Positions 1 through 8,348 of a DNA stretch of 24,066 bases are shown in pieces. The translations under genes were made by a program, and so were the position numbers. The notes below the pieces were generated by a model, which ran no database searches, had not been told where the DNA came from, and was given only the letters and a program-made list of their open reading frames with translations. The number at the start of each line of letters is the position of its first letter. Positions within the stretch are counted from its first letter, which is position 1. The stretch is from Cytophagales bacterium (GTDB taxonomy: Bacteria > Bacteroidota > Bacteroidia > Cytophagales > MED-G16), in assembly GCA_029940715.1 (NCBI GenBank), contig JAPYTU010000013.1, positions 1 to 24,066 of the forward strand. Reading direction: 5' to 3'.

Positions 1-2
1 TT

Positions 3-1019
3 TGTGGTGATAGCCATACTTCTACACATGGAGCATTTGGATCTATAGCATTTGGTATTGGAACTAGTGAAGTTGAAATGGTTTTGGCTACTCAATGCTT
101 GCTTCAGAATAAACCTAAGCAAATGAAGATAGAGATTAATGGGAAACTAAATAAAGGTGTTTTTTCAAAAGATATTATTCTTTATATAATTTCTAAAATC
201 AGTGCTTCTGGAGGTACCGGTTATTTTATTGAATTTGCAGGTTCAGCAATTGAGTCTTTATCTATGGAGGCTCGAATGACTATATGTAATATGAGTATAG
301 AAATGGGAGCTAGAGGAGGAATGATTGCTCCAGATGAAATAACATATGAGTATATTAGGGGTAAAAAATTTGCTCCTAAAAATGAAAAATTTGATGAATT
401 GGTACAAAAATGGAATATTTTAAAATCAGATGAAGATGCTGTTTTTGATAAGGTTTTAAAATTTGATGCTGAAGATATTGAACCAATGATTACATATGGA
501 ACAAATCCTGGAATGGGAATAAAAATTAGTGAAGTTATTCCAAATTCTGCGGTTGAAAATTCAGATGAATCATTTAAAAAATCTTTAAAATATATGGGTT
601 TAAAATCTGGTGATAAATTACTAAATCATAAAATTGATTATGTTTTTATTGGTAGTTGTACAAATTCAAGAATTGAAGATTTAAGACTTTCTGCAAAAAT
701 TGTTAAAGGAAAAACTAAAGCTAAGCATGTTAATGCTTGGGTAATACCTGGTTCTAAGAAAGTTGAACAATTAGCTATAAATGAGGGTTTGAATAAAATT
801 TTTATGGATGCAGGTTTTGAATTTAGACAACCGGGTTGTTCTGCATGTCTTGCTATGAATGAAGATAAAATTCCTAAAGAAAATTATTGTGTGTCCACTT
901 CAAATCGAAATTTTGAAGGAAGACAAGGACCAGGATCAAGAACATTTTTAGCTAGTCCTGTTACTGCTGCAATTTCTGCTTTAAATGGCTGCGTTTCTGA
1001 TATAAGAGAATATATTTAA
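3..1019 (+). CDS. leuC: 3-isopropylmalate dehydratase large subunit (5' partial)
   Basis: Large subunit of isopropylmalate isomerase, which converts 2-isopropylmalate to 3-isopropylmalate in leucine synthesis, in the cytoplasm, as a heterodimer with LeuD. The frame is open from base 3 (CGDSHTSTHGAFGSIAFGIG, a conserved aconitase-family segment), so the start lies upstream of the window. About 338 residues are visible of a family length near 465. The three [4Fe-4S] cluster cysteines are present: one in GSCTNSR and two in PGCSACLAMN. The C-terminal GRQGPGSRTFLASPVTAAISA segment is intact. The stop is one base before the leuD start, so the two subunits are probably translationally coupled. The first internal ATG (base 78) is not the true start because conserved family sequence precedes it. 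Identification is very secure. Confidence 0.97.
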   Translation, partial: CGDSHTSTHGAFGSIAFGIGTSEVEMVLATQCLLQNKPKQMKIEINGKLNKGVFSKDIILYIISKISASGGTGYFIEFAGSAIESLSMEARMTICNMSIEMGARGGMIAPDEITYEYIRGKKFAPKNEKFDELVQKWNILKSDEDAVFDKVLKFDAEDIEPMITYGTNPGMGIKISEVIPNSAVENSDESFKKSLKYMGLKSGDKLLNHKIDYVFIGSCTNSRIEDLRLSAKIVKGKTKAKHVNAWVIPGSKKVEQLAINEGLNKIFMDAGFEFRQPGCSACLAMNEDKIPKENYCVSTSNRNFEGRQGPGSRTFLASPVTAAISALNGCVSDIREYI

Positions 1020-1020
1020 T

Positions 1021-1605
1021 ATGGAAAAATTCAGTAAAATAATTTCTCAATTAACTCCCTTAAAGATTCAAAATATTGATACAGATCAAATAATACCTGC
1101 CCGTTTTTTAAAAGCCATTTCTAGAGAAGGTTTTGGAGAAAATTTATTTAGAGATTGGAGATATGATTCTAATAATGAACCAATAAAAGATTTTGTTTTA
1201 AATAATAACAATAAGGATTCTAAAATTTTAATTGCTGGAAGAAATTTTGGTTGTGGATCTAGTAGAGAACATGCAGCATGGGCTATATATGATTATGGTT
1301 TTAAGGTTGTGATTAGTAGTTTTTTTGCTGATATTTTCAAAAATAATTGTTTAAATAATGGTTTGTTAGTTTTGCGATTAGAAGAAAAAATTATTCAAGA
1401 AATTTTTGATAAAATTGATAATAATCCAGATCATGAGTTTACTGTAGATTTAGAAAATCAAAATTTCTTTTCTAAAGATTTAAAAATCAATCATACATTT
1501 TCTATAAATGAATACAATAAATCATGTTTATTAAATGGATATGATAATATTGATTATTTATTAAGTATAAAGGATAAAATAATTCAATTTGAAAATAGTA
1601 AATAA
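1021..1605 (+). CDS. leuD: 3-isopropylmalate dehydratase small subunit
   Basis: Small (swivel-domain) subunit of isopropylmalate isomerase, the partner of LeuC. It has 194 residues, the usual LeuD length. Visible family motifs are NIDTDQIIPARFLK near the N-terminus (about residues 18-31) and AGRNFGCGSSREHAAWAI (about residues 72-89), which forms the substrate-binding loop. It starts one base after the leuC stop, and its TAA is followed directly by the ATG of leuB, so leuC-leuD-leuB read as a single operon. No Shine-Dalgarno sequence is seen at either junction. The gene looks complete and intact. Confidence 0.97.
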   Translation: MEKFSKIISQLTPLKIQNIDTDQIIPARFLKAISREGFGENLFRDWRYDSNNEPIKDFVLNNNNKDSKILIAGRNFGCGSSREHAAWAIYDYGFKVVISSFFADIFKNNCLNNGLLVLRLEEKIIQEIFDKIDNNPDHEFTVDLENQNFFSKDLKINHTFSINEYNKSCLLNGYDNIDYLLSIKDKIIQFENSK

Positions 1606-2676
1606 ATGATAAAAAATATTGCAGTATTAGCTGGAGATGGAATTGGACCTGAAGTAATGAAAGAGGCAATTAAAGTTTTAGATGTAATTGCTTTTAAAAC
1701 AGGTGTTACTTTTAATTATACTAATGCTCTAGTTGGTGCTTCAGCTATTGATTCTGAAAATAATCCGTTTCCTGACTCAACAAAACTGATATGTAAATCT
1801 TCAGATGCTATTTTATTTGGCGCAATTGGTGATCCTAAATATGATAATAATCCTAAAGCTAAAATTAGACCTGAAGATGGTCTTCTTGAGATGAGAAAAT
1901 TTTTAGGTTTGTATGCAAATGTTAGACCAGTTCAAACTTATAATTCTTTAATAGATGCGTCTCCTCTTAAAAGAGAAATCATTGAAAATGTAGACTTTGT
2001 TGTATATAGAGAATTAACTGGAGGTATATATTTTGGAGAAAAAGGAGCATCTGATGATGGTTCTGTTGTTTTTGACACATGTACCTATACTAGAGAAGAA
2101 ATTGAAAGAATTTCTGAACTTGCTTTTAAAGAAGCATATAAAAGAAATAAGGAATTAACCCTTGTTGATAAAGCGAATGTATTATCTACTTCTAGATTAT
2201 GGAGAGAGGTAGTACAGGATATGGCAAAAAATAAATTTTCAGATATTAAAGTTAATTATCTTTTTGTAGATAATGCAGCTATGAAAATAATTACTAATCC
2301 ATCTGAATTTGATGTTATACTAACAGAGAATATGTTTGGTGATATAATTACTGATGAAGCATCAGTTATAACGGGTTCATTGGGAATGCTTCCTTCAGCC
2401 TCAATAGGTAATAAAATATCTTTATTTGAACCAATTCACGGGTCTTATCCTCAAGCTGCTGGAAAAAATATTGCTAATCCTATGGCAATGATTTTGTCAG
2501 CTGCTATGATGTTAAATTTGGCATTTGATATGAAGAAAGAGGCTGATATAATTCAAAATTCTGTAAGAGATGCTTTAGATTCTAATATTGTTACGGAAGA
2601 CATATCATCTAAGAAAAGTTTATCTACATCTGAAGTTGGTGATTGGATTTCAAAGAGGATTGATGTACTATTTTAA
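1606..2676 (+). CDS. leuB: 3-isopropylmalate dehydrogenase
   Basis: NAD-dependent 3-isopropylmalate dehydrogenase, the oxidative decarboxylation step of leucine synthesis. It has 356 residues, normal for the family. Conserved elements in order: N-terminal AVLAGDGIGPEVM; ILFGAIGDPKYD; RPEDGLLEMRKFL and YANVRPVQ (substrate-binding arginines); ELTGGIYFGEKG; the catalytic lysine in LVDKANVLSTSRLWREVV; the metal-binding aspartates in ENMFGDIITDEASVI; and the NAD-binding FEPIHGSYPQAAGKNIANP. It begins immediately after the leuD stop. In many flavobacterial leu clusters leuA lies next to these genes; here leuD and leuB touch directly, so leuA must be upstream of the window or elsewhere. Isocitrate and tartrate dehydrogenases are relatives, but the context and the GLL-LRK type motif favour LeuB. 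Confidence 0.96.
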   Translation: MIKNIAVLAGDGIGPEVMKEAIKVLDVIAFKTGVTFNYTNALVGASAIDSENNPFPDSTKLICKSSDAILFGAIGDPKYDNNPKAKIRPEDGLLEMRKFLGLYANVRPVQTYNSLIDASPLKREIIENVDFVVYRELTGGIYFGEKGASDDGSVVFDTCTYTREEIERISELAFKEAYKRNKELTLVDKANVLSTSRLWREVVQDMAKNKFSDIKVNYLFVDNAAMKIITNPSEFDVILTENMFGDIITDEASVITGSLGMLPSASIGNKISLFEPIHGSYPQAAGKNIANPMAMILSAAMMLNLAFDMKKEADIIQNSVRDALDSNIVTEDISSKKSLSTSEVGDWISKRIDVLF

Positions 2677-2707
2677 TAAAAATTAACTTTTCTTGATAAT
2701 CTCATTT

Positions 2708-2737
2708 TTTGATAATAAGTTTTATTGTTTTACTTTG
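2708..2737 (+). promoter_or_regulatory. possible Bacteroidota promoter of the T9SS mini-protein gene
   Basis: TTTG at 2708-2711, an 18-base spacer, and TTACTTTG at 2730-2737, one mismatch from TAnnTTTG. The ATG at 2755 would follow a leader of roughly ten bases. The near-match and low-complexity surroundings make this tentative. Confidence 0.25.
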
Positions 2738-2754
2738 GTAGTATAATTGGTATT

Positions 2755-3075
2755 ATGAAAAAGTTGATTTTTTTATTTTTTGTTTTTATTTCTTTTAATT
2801 CTTATTCCCAGGATATAAAGAAAATAAGTATTAATTTATATCCTAATCCAGCAACTGATTATATCACTTTAAAATTTGAGAATAATATTAATGTTGACGA
2901 TTTTGATTTTAAAATACATAGTCTTATAGGTAATCAGTTAAATTTTAATTCAGAAAAAATTTCTGATTTTGAATTGAGAGTTGATATACAAAATCTATCA
3001 AAAGGTGTTTTTTTTCTTATTATTAATGAAAGAAATGATAGAAATAGAAAAATATTAAAATTTCTAAAAAATTAA
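2755..3075 (+). CDS. short secreted protein consisting mainly of a T9SS type A sorting domain
   Basis: A 106-residue protein. It has an N-terminal signal peptide (MKKLIFLFFVFISFNSYSQ, likely cleaved after about residue 19) followed almost at once by a Por_Secre_tail-type C-terminal domain. The telltale features are NLYPNPATDYITLKF-like sequence (here LYPNPATDYITLKF), a mid-domain FKIHSLIGNQL strand, the LSKGVFFLII strand, and a terminal basic KILKFLKN. Such domains normally sit at the end of large secreted proteins and direct them through the type IX secretion system; here there is essentially no cargo. I chose the ATG at 2755 over an in-frame TTG at 2725 because it starts a textbook signal peptide and the upstream bases look like promoter. 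Its last four bases overlap the 3' end of the convergent DUF2723 gene. It could be a degraded remnant of a larger protein or a genuine small cell-surface protein; I cannot assign a function. Confidence 0.85.
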   Translation: MKKLIFLFFVFISFNSYSQDIKKISINLYPNPATDYITLKFENNINVDDFDFKIHSLIGNQLNFNSEKISDFELRVDIQNLSKGVFFLIINERNDRNRKILKFLKN

Positions 3076-6032
3076 AGATTTTTTTCGTAATTGATTTCAA
3101 ACAGATTTCTGTACTTTTTTGATAATTCTTCGTTAGGATGATTGCTATATGCTCTAGCTAGAGTATTTAATGAAACTAAATTTCTTTGAATTTCATATTT
3201 ATTATTTATTTTATTATCAAAATAATAGTTTAAAATCTCTTCTGCTCTTTTACTTGTTGTTTCAGCTATTTCATTTGCTAGTTTCTCTGTCTTAATATCA
3301 CCTATCTGATCTAGTTTCAGCAAAAATTCAACAAGCTGTACTGAGAAATGATCATACATTATTGATTTATCTGGCATAAGTTCTAAAGATTTATTTATTA
3401 CTTCAAGTGCTTTCCCATATTCACCATTATCAATTAAACTTCTGATCAGAGTATTAAAGGTTGCTCTATAATTCATTATAAATCCTCTATGATCTTCAGA
3501 AAAATAAACATTTTCATTGTCTAATTCCCTCCAATGTGAATTTTTCATAATGTTATAGTACATTAAATCTGAATTTATTAAACTTCCAGAATTAGAATTT
3601 AATATTGGGAGAAGCCTATATGCAAATCCTTCTTGAATCACATTTCTTTTTAAATCAAAACTTATCCCATTTAATGATGTATTATTAAAATAAATTGGTC
3701 TTTCCCATTTATTAGCTTCTAATAAATCTAAAAATGCAAGGTCTTTTTTCTCAATACCTTTTTTATTTTTTTTAAGTGACAAAATAAGTTTATCAGTTTT
3801 GTATTTTAAAAATTTATTAGGTAATCCTTCTATATTCTTATTTTCATCAATATTAAGGTATAAGGATTTTGATGGAATAACATTATAATTACTTGAACTA
3901 GTAGGTACTTGAATAGCTTTATTGTTATTTTTAACTAAGTTTAAGTATACACTTAAATTTATAGATGCATCTTTAATTTTTGGATTATTAACATAAGGTA
4001 AATAATCATTTAAGCCACCTTGAATATAATTATCTAAATTTAAATTAAATTTTATAGCATTAGATTTATTCTTTTTAGACATCATCTGATCTATGTACCA
4101 ATCTGTATTAAAATAACTTAGTACTATTACTCTTACATCTGTTCTAAATTCTTCTACTTCTTGAACATACCACAGAGGAAAGGTGTCATTATCTCCTCCA
4201 GTAAAAAGAATGGAATTTGGTTTACAGGATGCAAGTAAATTTTTAGCTGAGTCTACGGTTAGAAATCTATTCGATCTATCGTGGTCATCCCAATTTTCAT
4301 ATGCCATTATTGTTGGTGGAGATAATGAGAATAAAATGCTAAGACTAATTGCTAGATTTTCTTTTTTGAAAATTTTTAAAAATATTGAATACAGAAATAA
4401 GGAACCAAAACCAATCCAAATTGAAAATGCATAGTAAGATCCTGCGTATATATAATCTCTTTCTCTAGGTTCTGTTGGAGGACTATTTAAATAAAACACA
4501 AGAGCAATTCCAGTTAAAATAAATAGTAATGTTACTACAGAAAAGCTTTTTTTATCTTTTGAATATTGAAAAAACATACCAAGAATTCCAAATATTAGAG
4601 GTAACATCAAATAGTTATTTCTAGCTTTATTTTTTTCAATTTGATAAGGTACTTTGTCAAATGCATTAGCAATACCTAACCATTGGGCATCTTGAATATC
4701 TGATTCTCTACCAGAAAAATTCCATAAAAAATACCTTAAGTACATATGTCCTATTTGATATTTAAAAAAGAATTCAATATTATCAGAAAAAGTTGGATTT
4801 TGATTCTTATTTAAGTTGGTTATTTCTCTGTATCGCTGAATATGATTTGGTTGATTGCTGTACATTCTTGGAAAGATGGTAGTACGTTTAGAATCATAGA
4901 CATATTTAAATTTCTTTTCTTTAATTTCATATCTGTCTTTTCCTTTTTTATATGTTATTCCATTTTCTACTTGATCCGTAACATTAGCGTCAAAATATTG
5001 ACCTTTAAATAAAGGCCTGTAACCATATTGTTCCCTTTTTAAATATGAAATAAAGTTTAAAATATTTTCAGGATTATTCTCATCTATTGGAGGATTATAA
5101 CTTGATCTTATTAGAACTAAAGAGTATGATGAATACCCAATTAATATGAACGTTAAGGATAGTAATGATGTATTTAAAATTACCTTTTCTTTGAGTTCTG
5201 AGTATCTTATTAGATATATTAAAGATGAAATAAAGAGGATAATAAAAAATATTATACCGCTTCCAAATGGTAGACCAATTGAGTTAACAAAAAACCTTTC
5301 AATGAAACTGGCAAATGATGGTAATCCAGGAATTATACCTTCAATTATTAAAATAATTATAAATGAGCTTATTAGTAAAGATGAGACTATGCCTAAAGTA
5401 GATATTTCTTTACTTTTTCTAAAATATATTATCAAAGCTAAAGCAGGAATAGTAACTAAATTTAATAGGTGAACTCCTATTGATAGTCCCATCATATAAG
5501 CAATTAATATAATCCATTTATTTTGATCAGATTCAGATTCTATAGTTTCCCATTTTAGGATTGCCCAAAAAACAAAAGCTGTAAAAAACGAAGACATAGC
5601 ATATACTTCAGCTTCAACTGCAGAAAACCAAAATGAATCTGAAAACGTAAATACCATAGACCCAGTAAATCCTGCTAGTATTATTAGAATTATATTTTTA
5701 TTATTTTCTGGGTAAATGATTTTTTTTGATAGATGAGTTATGCTCCAGAAAAGAAATAAAATTGTAAATGAGCTTGCGACTACACTTAAAAAGTTAACTG
5801 CTAGGGCTATATTTTCATTATCACCTAATGCAAATAAAGAAAAAAATCTTCCTAACAGTAAATAAAATGGAGCTCCTGGTGGGTGAGGAACTTCAAGTTT
5901 ACTTGATACTGCTATAAATTCTCCAGGATCCCAAAAACTTACTGTGTCCTCAACTGTAATACTATAAACAATTAATGATATTACAAATGCTATCCATCCT
6001 GAAAAATTATTTATTTTATTGAAATTCCACAT
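3072..6032 (-). CDS. DUF2723 / TMEM260-like membrane glycosyltransferase-like protein
   Basis: A 986-residue multipass protein of the DUF2723 family, which is typically about 1000 residues in Bacteroidota. The N-terminal half (roughly residues 10-540) contains about ten or more hydrophobic segments. The first periplasmic loop carries SFWDPGEFIAVSSKLEVPHP and PGAPFYLLLGRF (about residues 32-63); the acidic pair D35 and E38 resembles the catalytic-acid loop of GT-C glycosyltransferases. The C-terminal half is soluble and includes the family hallmark SILFTGGDNDTFPLWYVQ (about residues 605-625) and a helical, TPR-like tail. Eukaryotic TMEM260, of the same family, is reported to be a protein O-mannosyltransferase, so a lipid-linked-sugar-dependent protein glycosyltransferase in the inner membrane is a reasonable inference, but donor and acceptor are not shown by the sequence. 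It is divergent from the TPR gene at 6109 and convergent with the T9SS mini-protein. Confidence 0.9.
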   Translation of the reverse strand: MWNFNKINNFSGWIAFVISLIVYSITVEDTVSFWDPGEFIAVSSKLEVPHPPGAPFYLLLGRFFSLFALGDNENIALAVNFLSVVASSFTILFLFWSITHLSKKIIYPENNKNIILIILAGFTGSMVFTFSDSFWFSAVEAEVYAMSSFFTAFVFWAILKWETIESESDQNKWIILIAYMMGLSIGVHLLNLVTIPALALIIYFRKSKEISTLGIVSSLLISSFIIILIIEGIIPGLPSFASFIERFFVNSIGLPFGSGIIFFIILFISSLIYLIRYSELKEKVILNTSLLSLTFILIGYSSYSLVLIRSSYNPPIDENNPENILNFISYLKREQYGYRPLFKGQYFDANVTDQVENGITYKKGKDRYEIKEKKFKYVYDSKRTTIFPRMYSNQPNHIQRYREITNLNKNQNPTFSDNIEFFFKYQIGHMYLRYFLWNFSGRESDIQDAQWLGIANAFDKVPYQIEKNKARNNYLMLPLIFGILGMFFQYSKDKKSFSVVTLLFILTGIALVFYLNSPPTEPRERDYIYAGSYYAFSIWIGFGSLFLYSIFLKIFKKENLAISLSILFSLSPPTIMAYENWDDHDRSNRFLTVDSAKNLLASCKPNSILFTGGDNDTFPLWYVQEVEEFRTDVRVIVLSYFNTDWYIDQMMSKKNKSNAIKFNLNLDNYIQGGLNDYLPYVNNPKIKDASINLSVYLNLVKNNNKAIQVPTSSSNYNVIPSKSLYLNIDENKNIEGLPNKFLKYKTDKLILSLKKNKKGIEKKDLAFLDLLEANKWERPIYFNNTSLNGISFDLKRNVIQEGFAYRLLPILNSNSGSLINSDLMYYNIMKNSHWRELDNENVYFSEDHRGFIMNYRATFNTLIRSLIDNGEYGKALEVINKSLELMPDKSIMYDHFSVQLVEFLLKLDQIGDIKTEKLANEIAETTSKRAEEILNYYFDNKINNKYEIQRNLVSLNTLARAYSNHPNEELSKKYRNLFEINYEKNL

Positions 6033-6108
6033 AAAAATCTATTTCAGCGAAAATAATATAAATTATTATAACCATAATCTATTGATTGAGTTAATTTGTA
6101 AAATAAAA

Positions 6109-7302
6109 ATGAAAAAAAAATTTATTCTTTTATTATTATTCATTGTCTCTTATAATATTCATTTATATCCTCAGAATGATACTTTAAAAAGCATATTGTC
6201 AGATATAGATATTCAAATTGAATCTACTAATGCAATTAATAAGATGTATAATTTTAATTTTGATGAAGCCGAAAAAGAATTTACATGGTTAATTGACGAA
6301 TATAAAAACCATCCACTTCCAATTTTTTTATTGGGTTTAAGTAAATGGTGGAGGATTGAGGCGGAAGTAAATCAAGGGATAGAATCCGAAGGTGAAGCTA
6401 AACAAAAAAACAACTTGGACAATCAATTTTTGTTATTGATGGATAAATCAATATTACTTTCAAAGAAAATATATGAAGATGGAAATAAAATTGATGGAGC
6501 ATTTTTTCTTGCTGCATCGTATGGTTTTAAAGGTAGGTTGTTGTCGGAAAGAAAAAATTGGAGGAAGGCTGCTTTTTCTGGAAAAAATGCTCTTAAATAT
6601 TTAAAAGAAATTCGTAAAGAAGATTACTTAATACCCGAAATTGCATTTGGTAATGGTCTCTTTAATTATTATTCTATCTGGATATCTGATAAATATCCTA
6701 TTCTTAAACCAATAGTTAGTTTTTTTCCCAAAGGAAATAAAATCAAAGGTATTGAGCAATTAGATAATGCAGCTAAAAACTCATTTTACACCAGAACAGA
6801 GGCACAATATTTTCTTATGAGAATATTTTCTGAGGAAAACAAATTGAGTAAAGCTTTACAGATTTCAAATTATCTTCATAATACATATCCTATGAATTCA
6901 ATATTTCATAGGTATTATACTCAATTATTATATAGATCAGGTTATTTTGATGAATGTGAAATTCAGTTAAATGAATTATTAAAAAATTATTTAAATAATA
7001 TACTAGGGTATAATGTAAATGTTGTAAGAAATGCTCATTTTTTTAAAGCAGAAATAGAAAGAAAAAAATTAAATATTGAAAGTGCAAAAGAAAATTATTT
7101 GAAGTCAATAGAGTATTCTATTCAAATGAAAAATCAAAGATTAGGCTATACACTTTATTCATATTATTATTTAGGAAAATTAGAATATGACAATAGGAAT
7201 TTTAAAACTTCGAAACAATATTTTAAAATGGTTATTAGATTAAGCAAGAGGAAAGAAAAAATCAATATTGATTCTAGAAATTATTTAAGTAAAATAAAAT
7301 AA
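6109..7302 (+). CDS. exported TPR-like protein of unknown function
   Basis: A 397-residue protein with an N-terminal signal peptide (MKKKFILLLLFIVSYNIHLYPQ, no lipobox cysteine), so it is probably periplasmic. The rest is helical and looks like degenerate tetratricopeptide repeats: NFDEAEKEFTWLIDEYKNHP (about residues 50-70), NWRKAAFSGKNALKYLKEI, EENKLSKALQISNYLHNTYP, and a C-terminal pair around RSGYFDECEIQLNELLKNY and KLEYDNRNFKTSKQYFKMV. No catalytic motif is seen. I chose the ATG at 6109 rather than an in-frame TTG at 6019 because the latter would put 30 residues before the signal peptide and overlap the start of the divergent DUF2723 gene. The pair share a 76-base divergent intergenic region, which suggests common regulation, but a shared function is only a guess. 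Confidence 0.8.
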   Translation: MKKKFILLLLFIVSYNIHLYPQNDTLKSILSDIDIQIESTNAINKMYNFNFDEAEKEFTWLIDEYKNHPLPIFLLGLSKWWRIEAEVNQGIESEGEAKQKNNLDNQFLLLMDKSILLSKKIYEDGNKIDGAFFLAASYGFKGRLLSERKNWRKAAFSGKNALKYLKEIRKEDYLIPEIAFGNGLFNYYSIWISDKYPILKPIVSFFPKGNKIKGIEQLDNAAKNSFYTRTEAQYFLMRIFSEENKLSKALQISNYLHNTYPMNSIFHRYYTQLLYRSGYFDECEIQLNELLKNYLNNILGYNVNVVRNAHFFKAEIERKKLNIESAKENYLKSIEYSIQMKNQRLGYTLYSYYYLGKLEYDNRNFKTSKQYFKMVIRLSKRKEKINIDSRNYLSKIK

Positions 7303-7322
7303 TCTTTGTTATTAAACTTATT

Positions 7323-7330
7323 TATATTTG
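7323..7330 (+). promoter_or_regulatory. candidate -7 element (TATATTTG) upstream of the Lrp-family gene
   Basis: An exact match to the Bacteroidota TAnnTTTG -7 consensus, in the 83-base gap between the TPR gene and the regulator gene. It predicts a transcript starting near 7337 with a leader of about 50 bases. A TTTG lies upstream at 7305-7308, but the 14-base spacing is too short for a standard -33 element. It is the only exact -7 match I see before the four-gene unit 7386-9860. Confidence 0.4.
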
Positions 7331-7385
7331 TCGCTCAAAATTTAAATTAACTTATTTATATAATAACCAAATTTTATTTTAAAGT

Positions 7386-7844
7386 ATGAAAATTGATAAT
7401 ATTGATAGAAAAATTTTAAGAATGCTTCAAGAGAATTCTAAAATTACTAATGCATATCTTTCTAAACAAATAGGACTTTCACCTGCACCAACTCTTGAAA
7501 GAGTTAGAAAATTAGAAAAAAAAGGTATTATAAGTGGATATCATGCACAATTAAATTTATCTAAAATTGGCTTAGGAGTAAGCACATTTGTTTTGGTATC
7601 CTTAAAGGAACATAACAAAAAAAATATTAATATTTTTCTTGATAAAATTAATAAAGTAAATAATGTTATAGAGTGTCATCATATTACGGGAACGGGTGAT
7701 TTTATATTAAAAGTAGTTTCTGAAAATATAGCATCATATCAAAAATTAATGTTAGATAAAGTCAGTGAAATTGAGGCAACTGATAGTTTGCAGTCAATGG
7801 TTATTCTTTCTACTTTTAAGGATAATAAGGTGATGCCTTTATAA
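7386..7844 (+). CDS. Lrp/AsnC family transcriptional regulator
   Basis: A DNA-binding regulator of the feast/famine (Lrp/AsnC) type, 152 residues, the usual length. The N-terminal winged helix-turn-helix covers about residues 3-60: IDRKILRMLQENSKITNA, YLSKQIGLSPAPTLERVRKLEKKG as turn plus recognition helix, then GIISGYHAQL. The C-terminal RAM/ligand-binding half includes VIECHHITGTGDFILKVV (about residues 94-111), matching the G-x-x-D-[FY] effector loop, and a terminal strand STFKDNKVMPL. It is the first gene of a close-packed unit; the next start is 9 bases after its stop. Family members respond to amino acids and often regulate their own gene; the target cannot be told from sequence. The leu operon in the window has no visible link to it beyond proximity. 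Confidence 0.93.
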   Translation: MKIDNIDRKILRMLQENSKITNAYLSKQIGLSPAPTLERVRKLEKKGIISGYHAQLNLSKIGLGVSTFVLVSLKEHNKKNINIFLDKINKVNNVIECHHITGTGDFILKVVSENIASYQKLMLDKVSEIEATDSLQSMVILSTFKDNKVMPL

Positions 7845-7853
7845 TTTATTAAA

Positions 7854-8348
7854 ATGACGAATATTGTTTTAAATGCAGATGATATAGAAAAAAAGATTAA
7901 AAGGTTATCATATCAGATTATCGAAAAAAATTTTAATAAAAAGGATATTATTATTATAGGTATTCAGCCAAATGGAAAGTATTTATCTGAGAGAATAAAA
8001 GGTTATGTTATGGAGTATTCTGATATTAAAGTTTCATTATATGATATGGAATTAGATAAAAAAAAATTTTTATTTAAGAAATGTACTCCTGGATTAATTT
8101 ATGACCATATAAATAATAATATTATAGTATTTATCGATGATGTTATGAATTCTGCAGGAACATTGATGTATGCAATTAATAAAATACTTTTTTATCATCC
8201 TAAAGATATTCAAATAGGAGTTTTAATAGAAAGAACTCATAAAAGTTTTCCTCTTTCTGCAAATTTTAAAGGATTAGAATTGAGTACATCTGAATTTGAA
8301 CATGTTGAAGTTAGATTAAATGAATCACCAATGGTTATAATAACATGA
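7854..8348 (+). CDS. phosphoribosyltransferase-fold protein (PyrR-like)
   Basis: A 164-residue type I phosphoribosyltransferase-fold protein. It has the beta strand IIIIGIQPNGKYLSERI (about residues 33-48) and a PRPP-loop segment VFIDDVMNSAGTLMYAI (about residues 92-108), with the diagnostic acidic pair D95-D96. Length and layout resemble PyrR, a bifunctional pyrimidine regulator and uracil phosphoribosyltransferase, and a related flavobacterial family often annotated only as phosphoribosyltransferase. The PRPP loop is atypical: the usual T-G-R-T is S-A-G-T here, so PRPP binding may be weakened or different. It lies 9 bases after the Lrp-family gene and overlaps the next gene by four bases (ATGA), implying coupled translation. 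Nothing in the surroundings supports a pyr attenuation role. The fold is secure, the substrate unknown. Confidence 0.85.
   Translation: MTNIVLNADDIEKKIKRLSYQIIEKNFNKKDIIIIGIQPNGKYLSERIKGYVMEYSDIKVSLYDMELDKKKFLFKKCTPGLIYDHINNNIIVFIDDVMNSAGTLMYAINKILFYHPKDIQIGVLIERTHKSFPLSANFKGLELSTSEFEHVEVRLNESPMVIIT

Noticed and set aside
2692..2716. Two copies of TTGATAAT in the gap after leuB.
   Set aside because: Eight-base A/T-rich direct repeats are too common here to carry meaning.
4183..5472. Two plus-strand open frames (4183-4434 and 5146-5472) within the DUF2723 gene.
   Set aside because: They are antisense to strongly conserved DUF2723 coding sequence and have no family features of their own.
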